Translations under genes and position numbers: made by a program
The notes under the pieces: generated by a model
The model's input: only the letters and a program-made list of their open reading frames with translations
What the model was told of the DNA's origin: nothing
Database searches by the model: none
Source of the DNA: Microbulbifer agarilyticus
GTDB lineage: Bacteria; Pseudomonadota; Gammaproteobacteria; Pseudomonadales; Cellvibrionaceae
Assembly (NCBI RefSeq): GCF_019800665.1
Contig: NZ_JAHVKO010000003.1
Span: forward strand, 806,001 to 870,000
DNA length: 64,000 nt
Direction: 5' to 3'
Shown here: piece by piece, positions 29,777 to 39,427 of the stretch
How positions within the stretch are numbered: the stretch's first letter is position 1
Layout of the letters: every line of letters begins with the position of its first letter

Positions 29777-30439
29777 TTGCCCGTGCCACAGCCAGACACC
29801 CGACAAACCACCTCCGCGCCACGCCTGCTCCTTGCCTCGGGTTCCCCCCGGCGCGCCGAGCTGCTGTCGCAGATAGGGGTTCCGTTTTTCTCTGCTGCCA
29901 CTTCGGTAGAAGAACGTCGTCGCCCTGATGAGTCCGGGCGGGAATATGTGCTGCGCCTTGCCCAGGAAAAGGCCCGCGCCGGGCTGGCGCAGGCGGAAGT
30001 AGAAGAGGGCGCCGCGGTCTGGTCTCTGGGCGCTGATACCCTGGGTATTGTGCAGGATGAGGTGCTGGAAAAACCGCGGGATTTCGCCGATTTTCGCCGC
30101 ATGATGGCGCTTATGTCCGGCACCGAGCACGCGGTGCTCACCGCCATTTGCCTGACCGATGGGGATCAGTCGTTCAGTACTGTGGTCGAAACCCGGGTAC
30201 GGTTTCGTGAATTGAGTGATCGCCTGATTGAAGACTACTGGAATACCGGCGAGCCTCGCGACAAAGCGGGTGGTTACGGCATTCAGGGCAAGGGTGCTCT
30301 GCTGGTGGCCTCCATCCACGGCAGTTACAGCAATGTGGTGGGATTGCCGCTGGAAACCCTGTCGGGTTTTCTGGAGCGCGCGGGCATCCCCTTCTGGCAG
30401 TTTGATCGGCGCGTCGATGCAGGGATGATCGAGGAGTAG
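29777..30439 (+). CDS. maf: Maf family nucleotide pyrophosphatase, YhdE-like (dTTP/UTP)
   Basis: 220 residues from a TTG at 29777; a GTG two codons later is an equal choice. The signature [16 protein letters not shown] is the Maf phosphate loop, and [15 protein letters not shown] and [15 protein letters not shown] complete the active site. The family hydrolyses non-canonical and pyrimidine nucleoside triphosphates. Position between mreD and rng matches the YhdE branch, so dTTP/UTP preference is inferred. Confidence 0.93.
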   Translation: MPVPQPDTRQTTSAPRLLLASGSPRRAELLSQIGVPFFSAATSVEERRRPDESGREYVLRLAQEKARAGLAQAEVEEGAAVWSLGADTLGIVQDEVLEKPRDFADFRRMMALMSGTEHAVLTAICLTDGDQSFSTVVETRVRFRELSDRLIEDYWNTGEPRDKAGGYGIQGKGALLVASIHGSYSNVVGLPLETLSGFLERAGIPFWQFDRRVDAGMIEE

Positions 30440-30446
30440 CGGCCCG

Positions 30447-31934
30447 GTGAGTGAAGAATTATTGATCAATGTGGCGCCCATGGAGACCCGTGTGGCGCTG
30501 GTAGAAAACGGCGTGCTGCAGGAGGTTTACCTGGAGCGCACCGTTAGCCGCGGTATTGTCGGCAATATCTACAAGGGCAAGGTGGTGCGTGTGCTGCCGG
30601 GTATGCAGGCCGCGTTCGTCGATATCGGGCTGGAGCGCGCCGGGTTTATCCACGCCTCGGATATCGCGCCGCTGGATGACGAGGGTATGGAATCCCGCGA
30701 GGGTGAGGTGGCCGATATCCGCGCACTGGTGCGCGAGGGGCAGTCGCTGGTGGTGCAGGTGGTCAAGGACCCGATCTCCAGTAAAGGGGCGCGCCTCACC
30801 ACGCACCTGTCGGTTTCCGCCCGTTACCTGGTGTATATGCCGCAGACCCGGCATATCGGTATCTCCAACCGCATCGAGGATGAGTCCGAGCGTGAGCGCC
30901 TGCGCACTCTGGTGGATCTGGCCTCCACCAAGCTGGCGGACGAGGGACTGAGCGGCGATGGCGGCTTTATCCTGCGCACCGTCGCCGAAGGGGTCAGCGA
31001 AGAAGAATTACTGCGCGACATTCCATTTTTGTACAGGCTCTGGAATGAGCTGGAGCAGCGTATCAAGGCTGAAAAAGAGCCATCGATCATCTACGAGGAC
31101 CTGCCGCTGTTTATGCGAGCGTTGCGTGATCTGGCCCGCCCGCACACGGAAAAAATCCGAATTGACTCGCGGGAGGCCCACGCCCGCGCCGCCAAGTTCA
31201 CTAGCAAGTACGCGCCGGAAGTTGCGCCGCGTATCGAGCACTACCCTGGCGAGCGCCCGCTGTTCGACCTGTATGGTGTGGAAGAGGAAATCCGCAAGGC
31301 GCTGGAGAACAAGGTGACGCTGAAGTCCGGGGGTTACCTGATCGTCGAGCAGACCGAAGCGATGAGCACCATTGACGTAAACACTGGCGCGTTTGTTGGG
31401 CATCGCAACCTCGAAGAGACCATCTTCAAGACCAATCTGGAAGCCGCCACCGCGATCGCCCGCCAGCTGCGCCTGCGCAATCTCGGTGGCATTATCATTA
31501 TCGACTTTATCGATATGCAGGATACCGAGCACCAGCGCCAGGTGCTGCGCACGCTGGAGAAGGCGTTGGAGCGCGATCACGCGAAAAGCAGTATTACCGG
31601 GGTGTCTGAGCTCGGGCTGGTGGAGATGACCCGCAAGCGCACCCGCGAGTCCCTCGGTCAGATGCTGTGCGAGCCCTGCCCGGTATGTGCCGGCCGCGGT
31701 ACGCTTAAGACCGCGGAAACCGTGTGCTACGAAATTTTCCGCGAGATCATTCGCGAAGCGCGCGCCTACGACAGCGACAAGATTATGGTGCTAGCCAGCC
31801 AGGTGGTCATTGACCTGCTGCTGGATGAGGAATCTGCCAACGTGGCAGATTTGGAAGAATTTATTGCCCGCCCGATTCAGTTTCAGGTGGAGCCTATTTA
31901 TAACCAGGAGCAGTACGACATTGTACTGGTGTGA
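30447..31934 (+). CDS. rng: Ribonuclease G
   Basis: 495 residues with a GTG start. An S1 RNA-binding domain (GIVGNIYKGKVVRVLPGMQAAF-type strand set) leads into the RNase E/G catalytic domain with acidic metal-binding segments STIDVNTG and IIIIDFIDM. A zinc-link cysteine pair is present in CEPCPVCAGRG. It lacks the long disordered tail of RNase E. RNase G matures 16S rRNA 5' ends and degrades some mRNAs. It follows maf by seven bases. Confidence 0.97.
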   Translation: MSEELLINVAPMETRVALVENGVLQEVYLERTVSRGIVGNIYKGKVVRVLPGMQAAFVDIGLERAGFIHASDIAPLDDEGMESREGEVADIRALVREGQSLVVQVVKDPISSKGARLTTHLSVSARYLVYMPQTRHIGISNRIEDESERERLRTLVDLASTKLADEGLSGDGGFILRTVAEGVSEEELLRDIPFLYRLWNELEQRIKAEKEPSIIYEDLPLFMRALRDLARPHTEKIRIDSREAHARAAKFTSKYAPEVAPRIEHYPGERPLFDLYGVEEEIRKALENKVTLKSGGYLIVEQTEAMSTIDVNTGAFVGHRNLEETIFKTNLEAATAIARQLRLRNLGGIIIIDFIDMQDTEHQRQVLRTLEKALERDHAKSSITGVSELGLVEMTRKRTRESLGQMLCEPCPVCAGRGTLKTAETVCYEIFREIIREARAYDSDKIMVLASQVVIDLLLDEESANVADLEEFIARPIQFQVEPIYNQEQYDIVLV

Positions 31935-31997
31935 TCGTCCGACCAAGACTGCGTGCGTGCGCCCGAGCATGGCCTCTCCTCTGGGAGAGTCTGCCTG

Positions 31998-34900
31998 ATG
32001 CTGTGGTTGCGCTGGTTCGTCCGCAAGTTCTGGTTACTGGTGGTGGTCTTGGTGATCTCCCTGGCGATCCTGGTGCAGACCGGGCGTATCCTCTCACCTC
32101 AAGTAAGCAAGTACAGCCCGCAAATCAGCAGCTGGCTGTCGCAACAGCTGGGCGCGCCGGTGGCGCTCGAGCATATCTCGCTGCGCTGGCAGGCACTGGA
32201 AGTTGCCCTGCAGTTGGATGGCCTCAAGATTGGTGAAGAAGGCCAGGTCGCACTGCGCCGTGGCCTGTTCCACCTGGATCTGCTGGCAAGCCTGTGGAAT
32301 CGCGAACTGATCTGGAAAAACCTCGAGGTTGACGGTTTCTCCGCGGCCCTGGAACAGCGGGCGGAGGGCGGCTGGCAGGTGCGTGGGTTCCCTCGTGCCA
32401 GCCAGCCGGCAACCCCAACTACCGATGGCGTGCGTCTGGGCGACCCGGCACGTATTTTCCAGCTCGGCCCCAAGGTACTGGTGCGCGACGCCAGTATTGC
32501 GCTCTCTCTTACCGATGGGCAGTCGGCGAATGTCAATCTGAAGGAAATCCAGCTTGAGAACAGTGGTAGCTTCCATCGTTTGGTGGCGCGGGCATTTGTT
32601 ACCGGTGCAGTGCAGAGCCTGAACAGCGGTGAGGAGAGCCTGCGCCTGGTGCTGGAAGGGCGCGGAGACCCCCGTCGCAAAGAAGCGTTCACCCTGCGCG
32701 GCTACGCACAGTTGAATGAACTACTGGTAGACGCAGACCTGATCGGGCTGATGTACCAGTTGTCCCCCCTTCCCGAGAAACTCTACTGGCCCGGCCGCAA
32801 ACTGGCTGGCGGGCGCCTGTGGCTTAGTTCGGATGCGGAATCCGGTTACAGCCTGCGCGGTAATTTGAGCCTCTCACAGGTTGCGGAGGACGCCGCGTCT
32901 GCCGGTGATGCCGACACCCGAAAAGTGCCCGTGGGTGCGCTGGGTACTTTGAACGCCCTGTCGAGCAATATTTCCGGCAACTGGCGCCCCGGCGAAAAAT
33001 GGGAGCTCGTGCTGCAAGATCTGGGGCTCAACTGGCAGCAGCTGGAAGTGCCGGACGTGAACCTACAGGCAAGCGGCGACCAGCAGGGCAATCTCCAGTT
33101 GGCGCTGGATCAGATTGAACTGCAGGCCTGGCACCGAGTACTGCGCGTGCTGGAGCTGATTCCGTCGAAAGCTGACGAGTGGTTGCAGGCGCTGGAACCT
33201 ACCGGTGAATTGCAAAATGTGCGCCTGTCCCGGGTGAATGGCGAAGTAACCATTTCCGCCAACTTGCACGATGTCGCCGCGGGCGCTCACCGCGGCGCGC
33301 CGGCGGTGACCGGCGTCAACGGCTTCCTGTCGCTGAACGGTCAGGGTGGTCGGGTTGAGCTCGATAGCCAGAGCGGCTTCAGCGCGCATTTTCCCATGCT
33401 GTATGAAGCGCCATTCAATTTTACCTCCGCCCGCGGCACCGTGGCCTGGGATGTGGATCGCGAGCACGACACCGTATCCGTATACTCGGGTCCTCTTTTG
33501 TTGGACGCTGCGGCGGTTGGCCAGCAGGCGCAGGTGCCCGCTGAAGGTGCTTTCCGCGGCCAGTTCCTGCTGCAGATTCCCATCGTTCCATTTACCCGTC
33601 CGTCCGACTTTACCCTGGCGCTCGGCTTGCGCAATGTCGCGGTAGCCGAGCAGCGTCACCTGGTGCCGACGGTTGTGAGTGCCGATCTGCGCAAGTGGCT
33701 GAATGACAGCATTGGTGTGGATAACACGGGGCGAATTCCCACCGCCGGGTTTATTTATCGGGGCTACAGCTATCGGCAAGGCGAGGATGCGGCATTGCTC
33801 GCGTTAGGCAAGAACAAGCAGCGGCAGACAGTGCAGCTGCAGGCCGACATTGCCGACAGCAGTTTGCGTTACGCCAGCGGTTGGCCCGTTGCAGAGCAAG
33901 TGAATGGCCACCTCGGGATCAATGATTCGGAAGTACTGGTGGTGGCTCCCACGGCGAAGCTGTGGCAGGTAGATGGTGAAAATGTCGCCGTGCGTATTTC
34001 ACCCGCGCCGGGTGGCTCGCGCCTGGATGTCTCCGCGAACCTGAAAGGGCCCGCTGCAGATGGTTTGAAGTTGCTGCGTGAATCGCCCTTGCGCGACAAG
34101 CTGGGTGATGCCTTTGATCACTGGTCTCTGAATGGTGATATGCAGGGCACACTGAAGATAGCCCAGCCCATGGGCGGGGCCAAATTTGCACCGCTGCAGG
34201 ATATCGACCTGACGCTTGCCGGGAGCGAGCTGAACCTGCAGAAATTGAACCTGCAGATCGACAAGCTGAACGGCAGGGTGCGTTACCACAGCGAGAAAGG
34301 TCTGGAGGGCTCCAGCTTTCGTGGCGCCTTGTGGGGACAGCCGTTACAGGCATCCATTCAGCACCTGGGTGCAGGTGACGAGCGCGATACGCAAGTGGTC
34401 GTGAATGGCAGTGCGAACACCGCTGCTATCGGCCGTTGGAGTGGGCGCCCGGAATTGCAGTGGATGGACGGCGACCTCGATTATCAGGCGCTGGTTACCA
34501 TTCCGTCCAAGTCCAAGGAAAAGCCGTACGGCGCAATTCTGGAAATTTCATCCGATCTGCAACAGGTTGCAGTGGGCCTGCCGGCTCCGCTTGGAAAACC
34601 GGCCGGGGAAAAATCCCGTTTTGTTATGCGGGTGCCAATCGGGGATGAAGGCAACCTGTACCACCTCAGTTATGGTGAGCATTTGCAGGGGCAGCTGTGG
34701 CAGGTCGACGGTAAGCTGGAGCGCGCCGCCATCGCGCTGAATGCGCCCGCCACGCTGCCAGACTCCCCGGGTATTTCTGTGTTTGGTGATCTGGCGGTTG
34801 TGGATTTTGCGCCCTGGAAAGAGGCGCTGGAAATCTATACGGCAAGTCCCGCTGAGCCAACAACCGGGGATGATGCTTCGGCATTACCCATCGTCCTCGA

Positions 34901-36101
34901 TCTCAGTACCGATCTGTTGCGAGTGTCTGAGGCGGTACAGATCGAAAACATCCACGCGCGCGGTCGCGGGTTGGGTGCCGACTGGCAACTGCAGTTTGAC
35001 AGTGAAACCGCGGCTGGCGAATTGACCGGGCTTCTCAATTCCACCTCGCCGCTGAACCTGAAACTTGCACACCTCCGGCTGCCGGCACTGGCCAAGGCGC
35101 AAGCCCAGAGCAGCGACGATGAAGAGGAAACCCGTGAACTGACGGAAACGGCGGTACGCGAGGCGGTGCAGGACCGCTGGCAAGGGTTTGATTTCACCGC
35201 TTTGCCGCGGGTGGATTTCTCCACCGAAAACTTGTGGCTCGGAGAGGAAGATATGGGACCCTGGTCGTTCCGCTTGCGTCCTTCCGAGGAGCGTCTGGTG
35301 GTCAGTGAGATCCAGGGCGCAATGCGCGGTTTACGCATCGAGGGGCGTGGCGAAGGAGAAAATCGTCTGGGTGCTCAGCTGATGTGGATGCGCGACGCCG
35401 ATGGCAGCGAGTCCACCCAGTTTATCGGTCGCCTGAGTGGCGATAACCTCGGTGACGTACTGCAGGCCTGGGGGCAGGAAGCGGCCATCGAGAGTCGCTC
35501 AGCAGTATTTGATACGGCGTTGCGCTGGAGCGGTTCGCCCGCCATGGTGCGCCCCAACGGTATGAATGGCGAAATCCGCATCGATATCCGCAACGGTCGC
35601 TTTCTGCGTGCCAGCGACAATGCCGGCACATCCCTGTTGCGGCTGCTTTCCCTGTTCAACTTCGATACCTGGGCGCGGCGTCTGCGCCTGGATTTCTCCG
35701 ACCTGGTACAAAGTGGCCTGACCTTTGACCGGGTGCATGGCGAGGTGTATTTCGAAGGGGACGGCGAATTGCTGATCGCGGTACCCATTCAGGTGGAAGG
35801 CCCTACCAGTGAGTTGCAGATGGCGGGCCGTGTGAACCTGCAGCGCGAAGATCTGAACCTGACGCTGGTGGCGACCCTGCCCGTTGGTAACAACCTCGCT
35901 TTTGTTGCGGCGCTGGCAGGTGGCCTGCCCGCGGCAGCGGGGGTTTACCTGATCAGTAAGGTATTCAAGAAGCAGGTGGACCGTGTCGCCAGCGTCAGCT
36001 ACCGCATTAACGGTGCCTGGTCTGAGCCAGAGGTGCGCTTTGACCGTCTATTTGACGATGGTGCTTCCGGCCTCGAACCGCAGCGCGCGGTGGCCAACTG
36101 A
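31998..36101 (+). CDS. yhdP: YhdP family AsmA-like envelope protein
   Basis: 1367 residues from the ATG at 31998, preceded by GGGAGAG; an earlier in-frame start would add 15 residues. One N-terminal membrane helix (FWLLVVVLVISLAILV) anchors a long beta-rich periplasmic domain of the AsmA/DUF3971 type. The conserved C-terminal block LVATLPVGNNLAFVAALAGGLPAAAGVYLISKVF is diagnostic. In E. coli YhdP bridges the envelope and supplies phospholipids to the outer membrane. It is the last gene of the mreBCD-maf-rng run, the order known from other gammaproteobacteria. Confidence 0.95.
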   Translation: MLWLRWFVRKFWLLVVVLVISLAILVQTGRILSPQVSKYSPQISSWLSQQLGAPVALEHISLRWQALEVALQLDGLKIGEEGQVALRRGLFHLDLLASLWNRELIWKNLEVDGFSAALEQRAEGGWQVRGFPRASQPATPTTDGVRLGDPARIFQLGPKVLVRDASIALSLTDGQSANVNLKEIQLENSGSFHRLVARAFVTGAVQSLNSGEESLRLVLEGRGDPRRKEAFTLRGYAQLNELLVDADLIGLMYQLSPLPEKLYWPGRKLAGGRLWLSSDAESGYSLRGNLSLSQVAEDAASAGDADTRKVPVGALGTLNALSSNISGNWRPGEKWELVLQDLGLNWQQLEVPDVNLQASGDQQGNLQLALDQIELQAWHRVLRVLELIPSKADEWLQALEPTGELQNVRLSRVNGEVTISANLHDVAAGAHRGAPAVTGVNGFLSLNGQGGRVELDSQSGFSAHFPMLYEAPFNFTSARGTVAWDVDREHDTVSVYSGPLLLDAAAVGQQAQVPAEGAFRGQFLLQIPIVPFTRPSDFTLALGLRNVAVAEQRHLVPTVVSADLRKWLNDSIGVDNTGRIPTAGFIYRGYSYRQGEDAALLALGKNKQRQTVQLQADIADSSLRYASGWPVAEQVNGHLGINDSEVLVVAPTAKLWQVDGENVAVRISPAPGGSRLDVSANLKGPAADGLKLLRESPLRDKLGDAFDHWSLNGDMQGTLKIAQPMGGAKFAPLQDIDLTLAGSELNLQKLNLQIDKLNGRVRYHSEKGLEGSSFRGALWGQPLQASIQHLGAGDERDTQVVVNGSANTAAIGRWSGRPELQWMDGDLDYQALVTIPSKSKEKPYGAILEISSDLQQVAVGLPAPLGKPAGEKSRFVMRVPIGDEGNLYHLSYGEHLQGQLWQVDGKLERAAIALNAPATLPDSPGISVFGDLAVVDFAPWKEALEIYTASPAEPTTGDDASALPIVLDLSTDLLRVSEAVQIENIHARGRGLGADWQLQFDSETAAGELTGLLNSTSPLNLKLAHLRLPALAKAQAQSSDDEEETRELTETAVREAVQDRWQGFDFTALPRVDFSTENLWLGEEDMGPWSFRLRPSEERLVVSEIQGAMRGLRIEGRGEGENRLGAQLMWMRDADGSESTQFIGRLSGDNLGDVLQAWGQEAAIESRSAVFDTALRWSGSPAMVRPNGMNGEIRIDIRNGRFLRASDNAGTSLLRLLSLFNFDTWARRLRLDFSDLVQSGLTFDRVHGEVYFEGDGELLIAVPIQVEGPTSELQMAGRVNLQREDLNLTLVATLPVGNNLAFVAALAGGLPAAAGVYLISKVFKKQVDRVASVSYRINGAWSEPEVRFDRLFDDGASGLEPQRAVAN

Positions 36102-36178
36102 AACAATTTCCGCGTTTGATCCCAGCTTGAGAAATATCGTGCTATGAGGTGAAATTGCGTGCCGGTGGTTGCAAAAAC

Positions 36179-36192
36179 CGAATAATTATTCG
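36179..36192. promoter_or_regulatory. 14-bp perfect palindrome upstream of the membrane protein gene
   Basis: CGAATAATTATTCG is self-complementary over 14 bases and lies 115 bases before the start of the 36307 gene, in an AT-rich patch. It has the form of an operator for a dimeric repressor; no regulator is known. Confidence 0.3.
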
Positions 36193-36306
36193 ATATTGCT
36201 GTTTCTTGCGGCAAATCCAACAGTCGCAGGACTCGCAGCTAACCAAGCAACGTGTTCAGACTTGAGTAAGTAACAACAATAATCACGCTATCGAGGTTCT
36301 TCGCCA

Positions 36307-37170
36307 ATGTCCGAGGTGGTTTCTTTGGCCGGTCTATCCGCTAATCGCTATACCCTGTTCAAGATTTTTAAGTACGTTGTGTACAGTTTGCTGGCGTACA
36401 ACGTGTATGCGTTTTTCTTAGAAAACCACGCGGCCGCGGGTACCGTATTCGCCGATGGCATCAGCCTGGGCAAAATTATCGAGGCCTATAACGATTCCAT
36501 CGATACCCTGGCATGGGTGGTGCTGCTGCTGGTATTCGAATTGGAAACCTGGGTGCTGTCCGACGAGAAACTGAAGGGCGCAACCAAGTGGGCGCTGAAC
36601 GCGGTGTCCGCGTTCTGTTACGTGTTTATTGTTTACTCCTTCTACGGTTACTTCTCCGAGATGGTGACCGTGACCAATCTTCTCCCTGCGTCGGCGGCAG
36701 CCTGTGACCTGGCGGCGAACGGCGGCTGGTCCATGGTGCTGGAACAGGATGACTATGTGGCGCTGACGGCGGCCAATTGTGGTTCGCTGGCGGATGCGAG
36801 CCTGCTGCAGCTGGCGGATGCGCAGGTTGTGGGCTCTGCGGAAGTCTGGCGTGAGATTCAGTGGCTGGCTTGGGTAGATGTGATTAACTCCGGTGCCTGG
36901 CTGCTGGTGGTTGCGATTCTGACCTTTGATGTTTGGCTGCAGCTGCGTCACCAGCTGTCCGATTCCATCATGCGTTATTCCCAGGTCATCAAAGGCATTC
37001 TCTACTTCACCCTGTTGCTGTGCGCGATCTACTGGGGCGTAAATGGCAGCTTCCTGGATTTCTGGGATGCCTTCCTGTGGCTGGTAGCGTTCTTCTTCAT
37101 CGAGATGAACCTGTTCGAATGGCAGGCTGAGACAAGTACTGAGGCAAGTGTTGAGGGAAGCGCTGAGTAA
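36307..37170 (+). CDS. Unrecognised six-helix membrane protein
   Basis: 287 residues, not assigned to a family. Hydrophobic helices lie near residues 20-38, 66-84, 95-115, 186-211, 228-246 and 252-270. A soluble loop of about 70 residues between helices 3 and 4 holds Cys133 and Cys158, which could form a disulfide if outside. Helices 2, 4 and 6 share a pattern: a D or N, three residues, Trp, then an acidic residue late in the helix (D66-W70-E78, N194-W198-D208, D254-W258-E266), suggesting three related helix pairs. The C-terminus is acidic and rich in Glu/Ser/Ala. It stands alone after yhdP with its own leader. Channel, transporter or sensor roles are all possible. Confidence 0.85.
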   Translation: MSEVVSLAGLSANRYTLFKIFKYVVYSLLAYNVYAFFLENHAAAGTVFADGISLGKIIEAYNDSIDTLAWVVLLLVFELETWVLSDEKLKGATKWALNAVSAFCYVFIVYSFYGYFSEMVTVTNLLPASAAACDLAANGGWSMVLEQDDYVALTAANCGSLADASLLQLADAQVVGSAEVWREIQWLAWVDVINSGAWLLVVAILTFDVWLQLRHQLSDSIMRYSQVIKGILYFTLLLCAIYWGVNGSFLDFWDAFLWLVAFFFIEMNLFEWQAETSTEASVEGSAE

Positions 37171-37205
37171 CGGATAACTCGGGGGCGGGTGCTTTGTTCT
37201 GGTCC

Positions 37206-37225
37206 CGGTGGCGGTATCGCCACCG
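37206..37225. other. Stem-loop in the convergent gap before ppiC
   Basis: Perfect 8-bp stem CGGTGGCG/CGCCACCG with a four-base loop, lying between the converging membrane-protein gene and ppiC. No T-run follows in either direction, so a terminator role is uncertain. Confidence 0.4.
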
Positions 37226-37311
37226 AGGCCAAATTCTGTGAGGCACGGACTAGGCGCCGCCCCTCAACCTAGTATCGGGCATCCGTGTTTTTGATGCCCT
37301 GAGCCTTTAAA

Positions 37312-37593
37312 TCAAGCGGTGCGGCTGGTCACTTCCAGCAGGTGATAACCAAACTGGGTTTTCACCGGGCCGTGTACCTTGTTCAACTCATCGTTGAAAA
37401 CCACCTTGTCGAATTCCGGCACCATCTGACCCTGACCGAATTCACCCAGGTCGCCGCCATTGCGGCCGGATGGGCACTTGGAATACTGCTGCGCAATTTT
37501 TCCGAAATCGGCGCCGTCTTCGATTTGCTTTTTCAGGTCCTGACACTGGGCTTCAGTTTCTACCAGAATGTGGCGTGCTGTTGCTCTTGGCAC
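37312..37593 (-). CDS. ppiC: Parvulin-type peptidyl-prolyl cis-trans isomerase
   Basis: 93 residues, a single parvulin domain without signal peptide, as in E. coli PpiC. Conserved elements are RHILVE, FGKIAQQYSKCPSGRNGGDLGEFG and GPVKTQFGYHLLEV. It acts in the cytoplasm. It is convergent with the preceding gene. Confidence 0.96.
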   Translation of the reverse strand: MPRATARHILVETEAQCQDLKKQIEDGADFGKIAQQYSKCPSGRNGGDLGEFGQGQMVPEFDKVVFNDELNKVHGPVKTQFGYHLLEVTSRTA

Positions 37594-37668
37594 GGGTATC
37601 TCCCTATTTATTGGTGATGAAGTGTTTCTTGAGCGGCAAGCTTAGTGCTTAACGATCTCGGGCGCTAC

Positions 37669-38574
37669 TCACCGACCGGACAGCGCAGCAAACGTATTGC
37701 ACTTGTTCACATCACCGGTACTAAATCCCTGGTTGAACCAGTAGGCCCGTTGTTCTGCGCTGCCGTGGGTAAATGCGTCGGGAGATACGGCGCGGCCGGC
37801 GCGACGTTGCAGGTGGTCATCACCGACGGCCGCGGCCGCGCGCAACCCCTCTTCAACATCGCCGGGTTCCAGCATTTGCTTGTCGCGATTGGCGTAAAAC
37901 GCCCAAACGCCGGCATAGCAGTCTGCCTGTAGCTCCAGCATTACCGACAGCCGGTTTGCGGTGACTTTATCCGCGCGCATGCGCGCCTGCTGTATCTGGG
38001 CGGACGTACCCTGGAGGTTTTGCACATGGTGGCCAACCTCGTGGGCAATCACATAGGCGAAGGCGAAATCCCCGGGAGCCCCCAGTTTTTTCAGCTCGTT
38101 GAGGAAGCTCAGGTCCAGGTACACCTTCTGGTCACCGGGGCAGTAGAAGGGGCCTACCGCCGCAGAGCTCAAGCCGCAGGCGGAGCGCACCGCGTCGGTA
38201 TACAGCACCAGCTTGGGCGCCGTGTACTGGGAGCCCGCCTGCTGGAAAATACCGCCCCACACGTCTTCGGTGGACCCGAGTACCACCGCAACAAATTCCG
38301 CCAGTTCGTCGGTGGCGCCGGGGGTACCCGGTGCGGTCTGCGAATCCGGGCCGAGGCTAGGGGATTCGGTTGTCTGCATGCCGCTAAACAGGTTGCCGCC
38401 AAAGAAGTACAGGGCGGCGAGGGCGGCGAGAATCAGCCAGCCGGTTTTGCTGCGCAGCAGGAATGGGGCCAGCGCGAGCAGGTTGCCCATCCCTCCCAGG
38501 CCGCCGCCTCCTGGCGATTGTTCCCCGCGGCGGTCTTCAACATTCGAGCTTCTGCGACCCTGACGCCAACGCAT
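37669..38574 (-). CDS. Neutral zinc metallopeptidase (YpfJ family)
   Basis: 301 residues from the ATG at 38574. A Gly/Arg-rich cytoplasmic start (MRWRQGRRSSNVEDRRG) precedes one membrane helix (GWLILAALAALYFFGG). The extracytoplasmic domain carries the zinc motif HEVGHH and the conserved FYCPGDQKVYLDLSFL and DAFTHGSAEQRAYWFNQG. Peptidase activity is assumed from the HExxH motif; physiological substrates are unknown. It is divergent from the Lon-N gene. Confidence 0.93.
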   Translation of the reverse strand: MRWRQGRRSSNVEDRRGEQSPGGGGLGGMGNLLALAPFLLRSKTGWLILAALAALYFFGGNLFSGMQTTESPSLGPDSQTAPGTPGATDELAEFVAVVLGSTEDVWGGIFQQAGSQYTAPKLVLYTDAVRSACGLSSAAVGPFYCPGDQKVYLDLSFLNELKKLGAPGDFAFAYVIAHEVGHHVQNLQGTSAQIQQARMRADKVTANRLSVMLELQADCYAGVWAFYANRDKQMLEPGDVEEGLRAAAAVGDDHLQRRAGRAVSPDAFTHGSAEQRAYWFNQGFSTGDVNKCNTFAALSGR

Positions 38575-38762
38575 GGTGATACCTCTTGATTCACGATCGT
38601 CGATGGGCAACCGCGTTGCTCATCTGCGATTTCACTTCGCATATAGTTCTGAGCATAGATCAGATGGCGCGATTTTTTGTTTGCGCGTCGGGAGATTATT
38701 CTTGTGCCATCCGCAGGAGTGGTATCGTTGTCCCATTCACGTTCAACCAGAGAGTCATCACT

Positions 38763-39338
38763 TTGTCCCTTATTCCGCTCTTTCCCCTCAACATGGCCCT
38801 GTTCCCCGGGGTGACGCTGCCGTTACGTATCTTCGAGCAGCGCTATCTGCGGTTGGTGACCGAATCCCTGAAGTCCGACACCGGCTTTGGGGTGGTGTTG
38901 ATTCGTAGCGGCAAAGAGGTGGGTCCTTCGGAGGTGTGGCCGCTGGGGCTCTATGTCCGTGTGGTGGATTGGAGTCAGGGTGAAGAGGGGCTGCTGCATA
39001 TTGACGTGGCCGGCGAGTCCCGCTTTCGCGTGCTGGAAACCCATCGCGAGGAGGACGGCCTACTGATGGCGGAAGTGGAGTGGTTGCCAGATGAAGAGTC
39101 CCACCCGGTGCCGGAGAGCTGTGACGGCCTGCTTGCGGTACTGAATGAGCTGAAGCAACACGCGGCAAGCCTGGCATTGAAATTTGCGCCGGTTGAGTCC
39201 GCGGAGGCCTTATCCTGGCAGCTGGCACAACTGCTGCCGCTGGAGGACGCGGCGCGAGTGGAACTGCTGGCAAGCCACGATCCGTTGGAGCGGCTGGCAA
39301 GTATCGCCGCCAACCTGGATCGTTGGGCTAAGGAGTAG
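38763..39338 (+). CDS. Stand-alone LON peptidase substrate-binding (Lon-N) domain protein
   Basis: 191 residues from a TTG at 38763, chosen because the domain begins at once with SLIPLFPLNMALFPGVTLPLRIFEQRYL and the usual family length is near 190-200; the frame is open upstream but holds no conserved sequence. The protein has the PUA-like Lon N-domain and a helical C-terminus but no ATPase or protease part. Its role is unknown; binding of unfolded proteins is possible by analogy to Lon. Confidence 0.85.
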   Translation: MSLIPLFPLNMALFPGVTLPLRIFEQRYLRLVTESLKSDTGFGVVLIRSGKEVGPSEVWPLGLYVRVVDWSQGEEGLLHIDVAGESRFRVLETHREEDGLLMAEVEWLPDEESHPVPESCDGLLAVLNELKQHAASLALKFAPVESAEALSWQLAQLLPLEDAARVELLASHDPLERLASIAANLDRWAKE

Positions 39339-39427
39339 CGGCAAAGGCGTCGGGCGTGTAGATCTCATTGTCAGGTCGCAATCGCTATGCGCTGGGAAAA
39401 CAGAACAATAAAAGCTGATAGAACACT

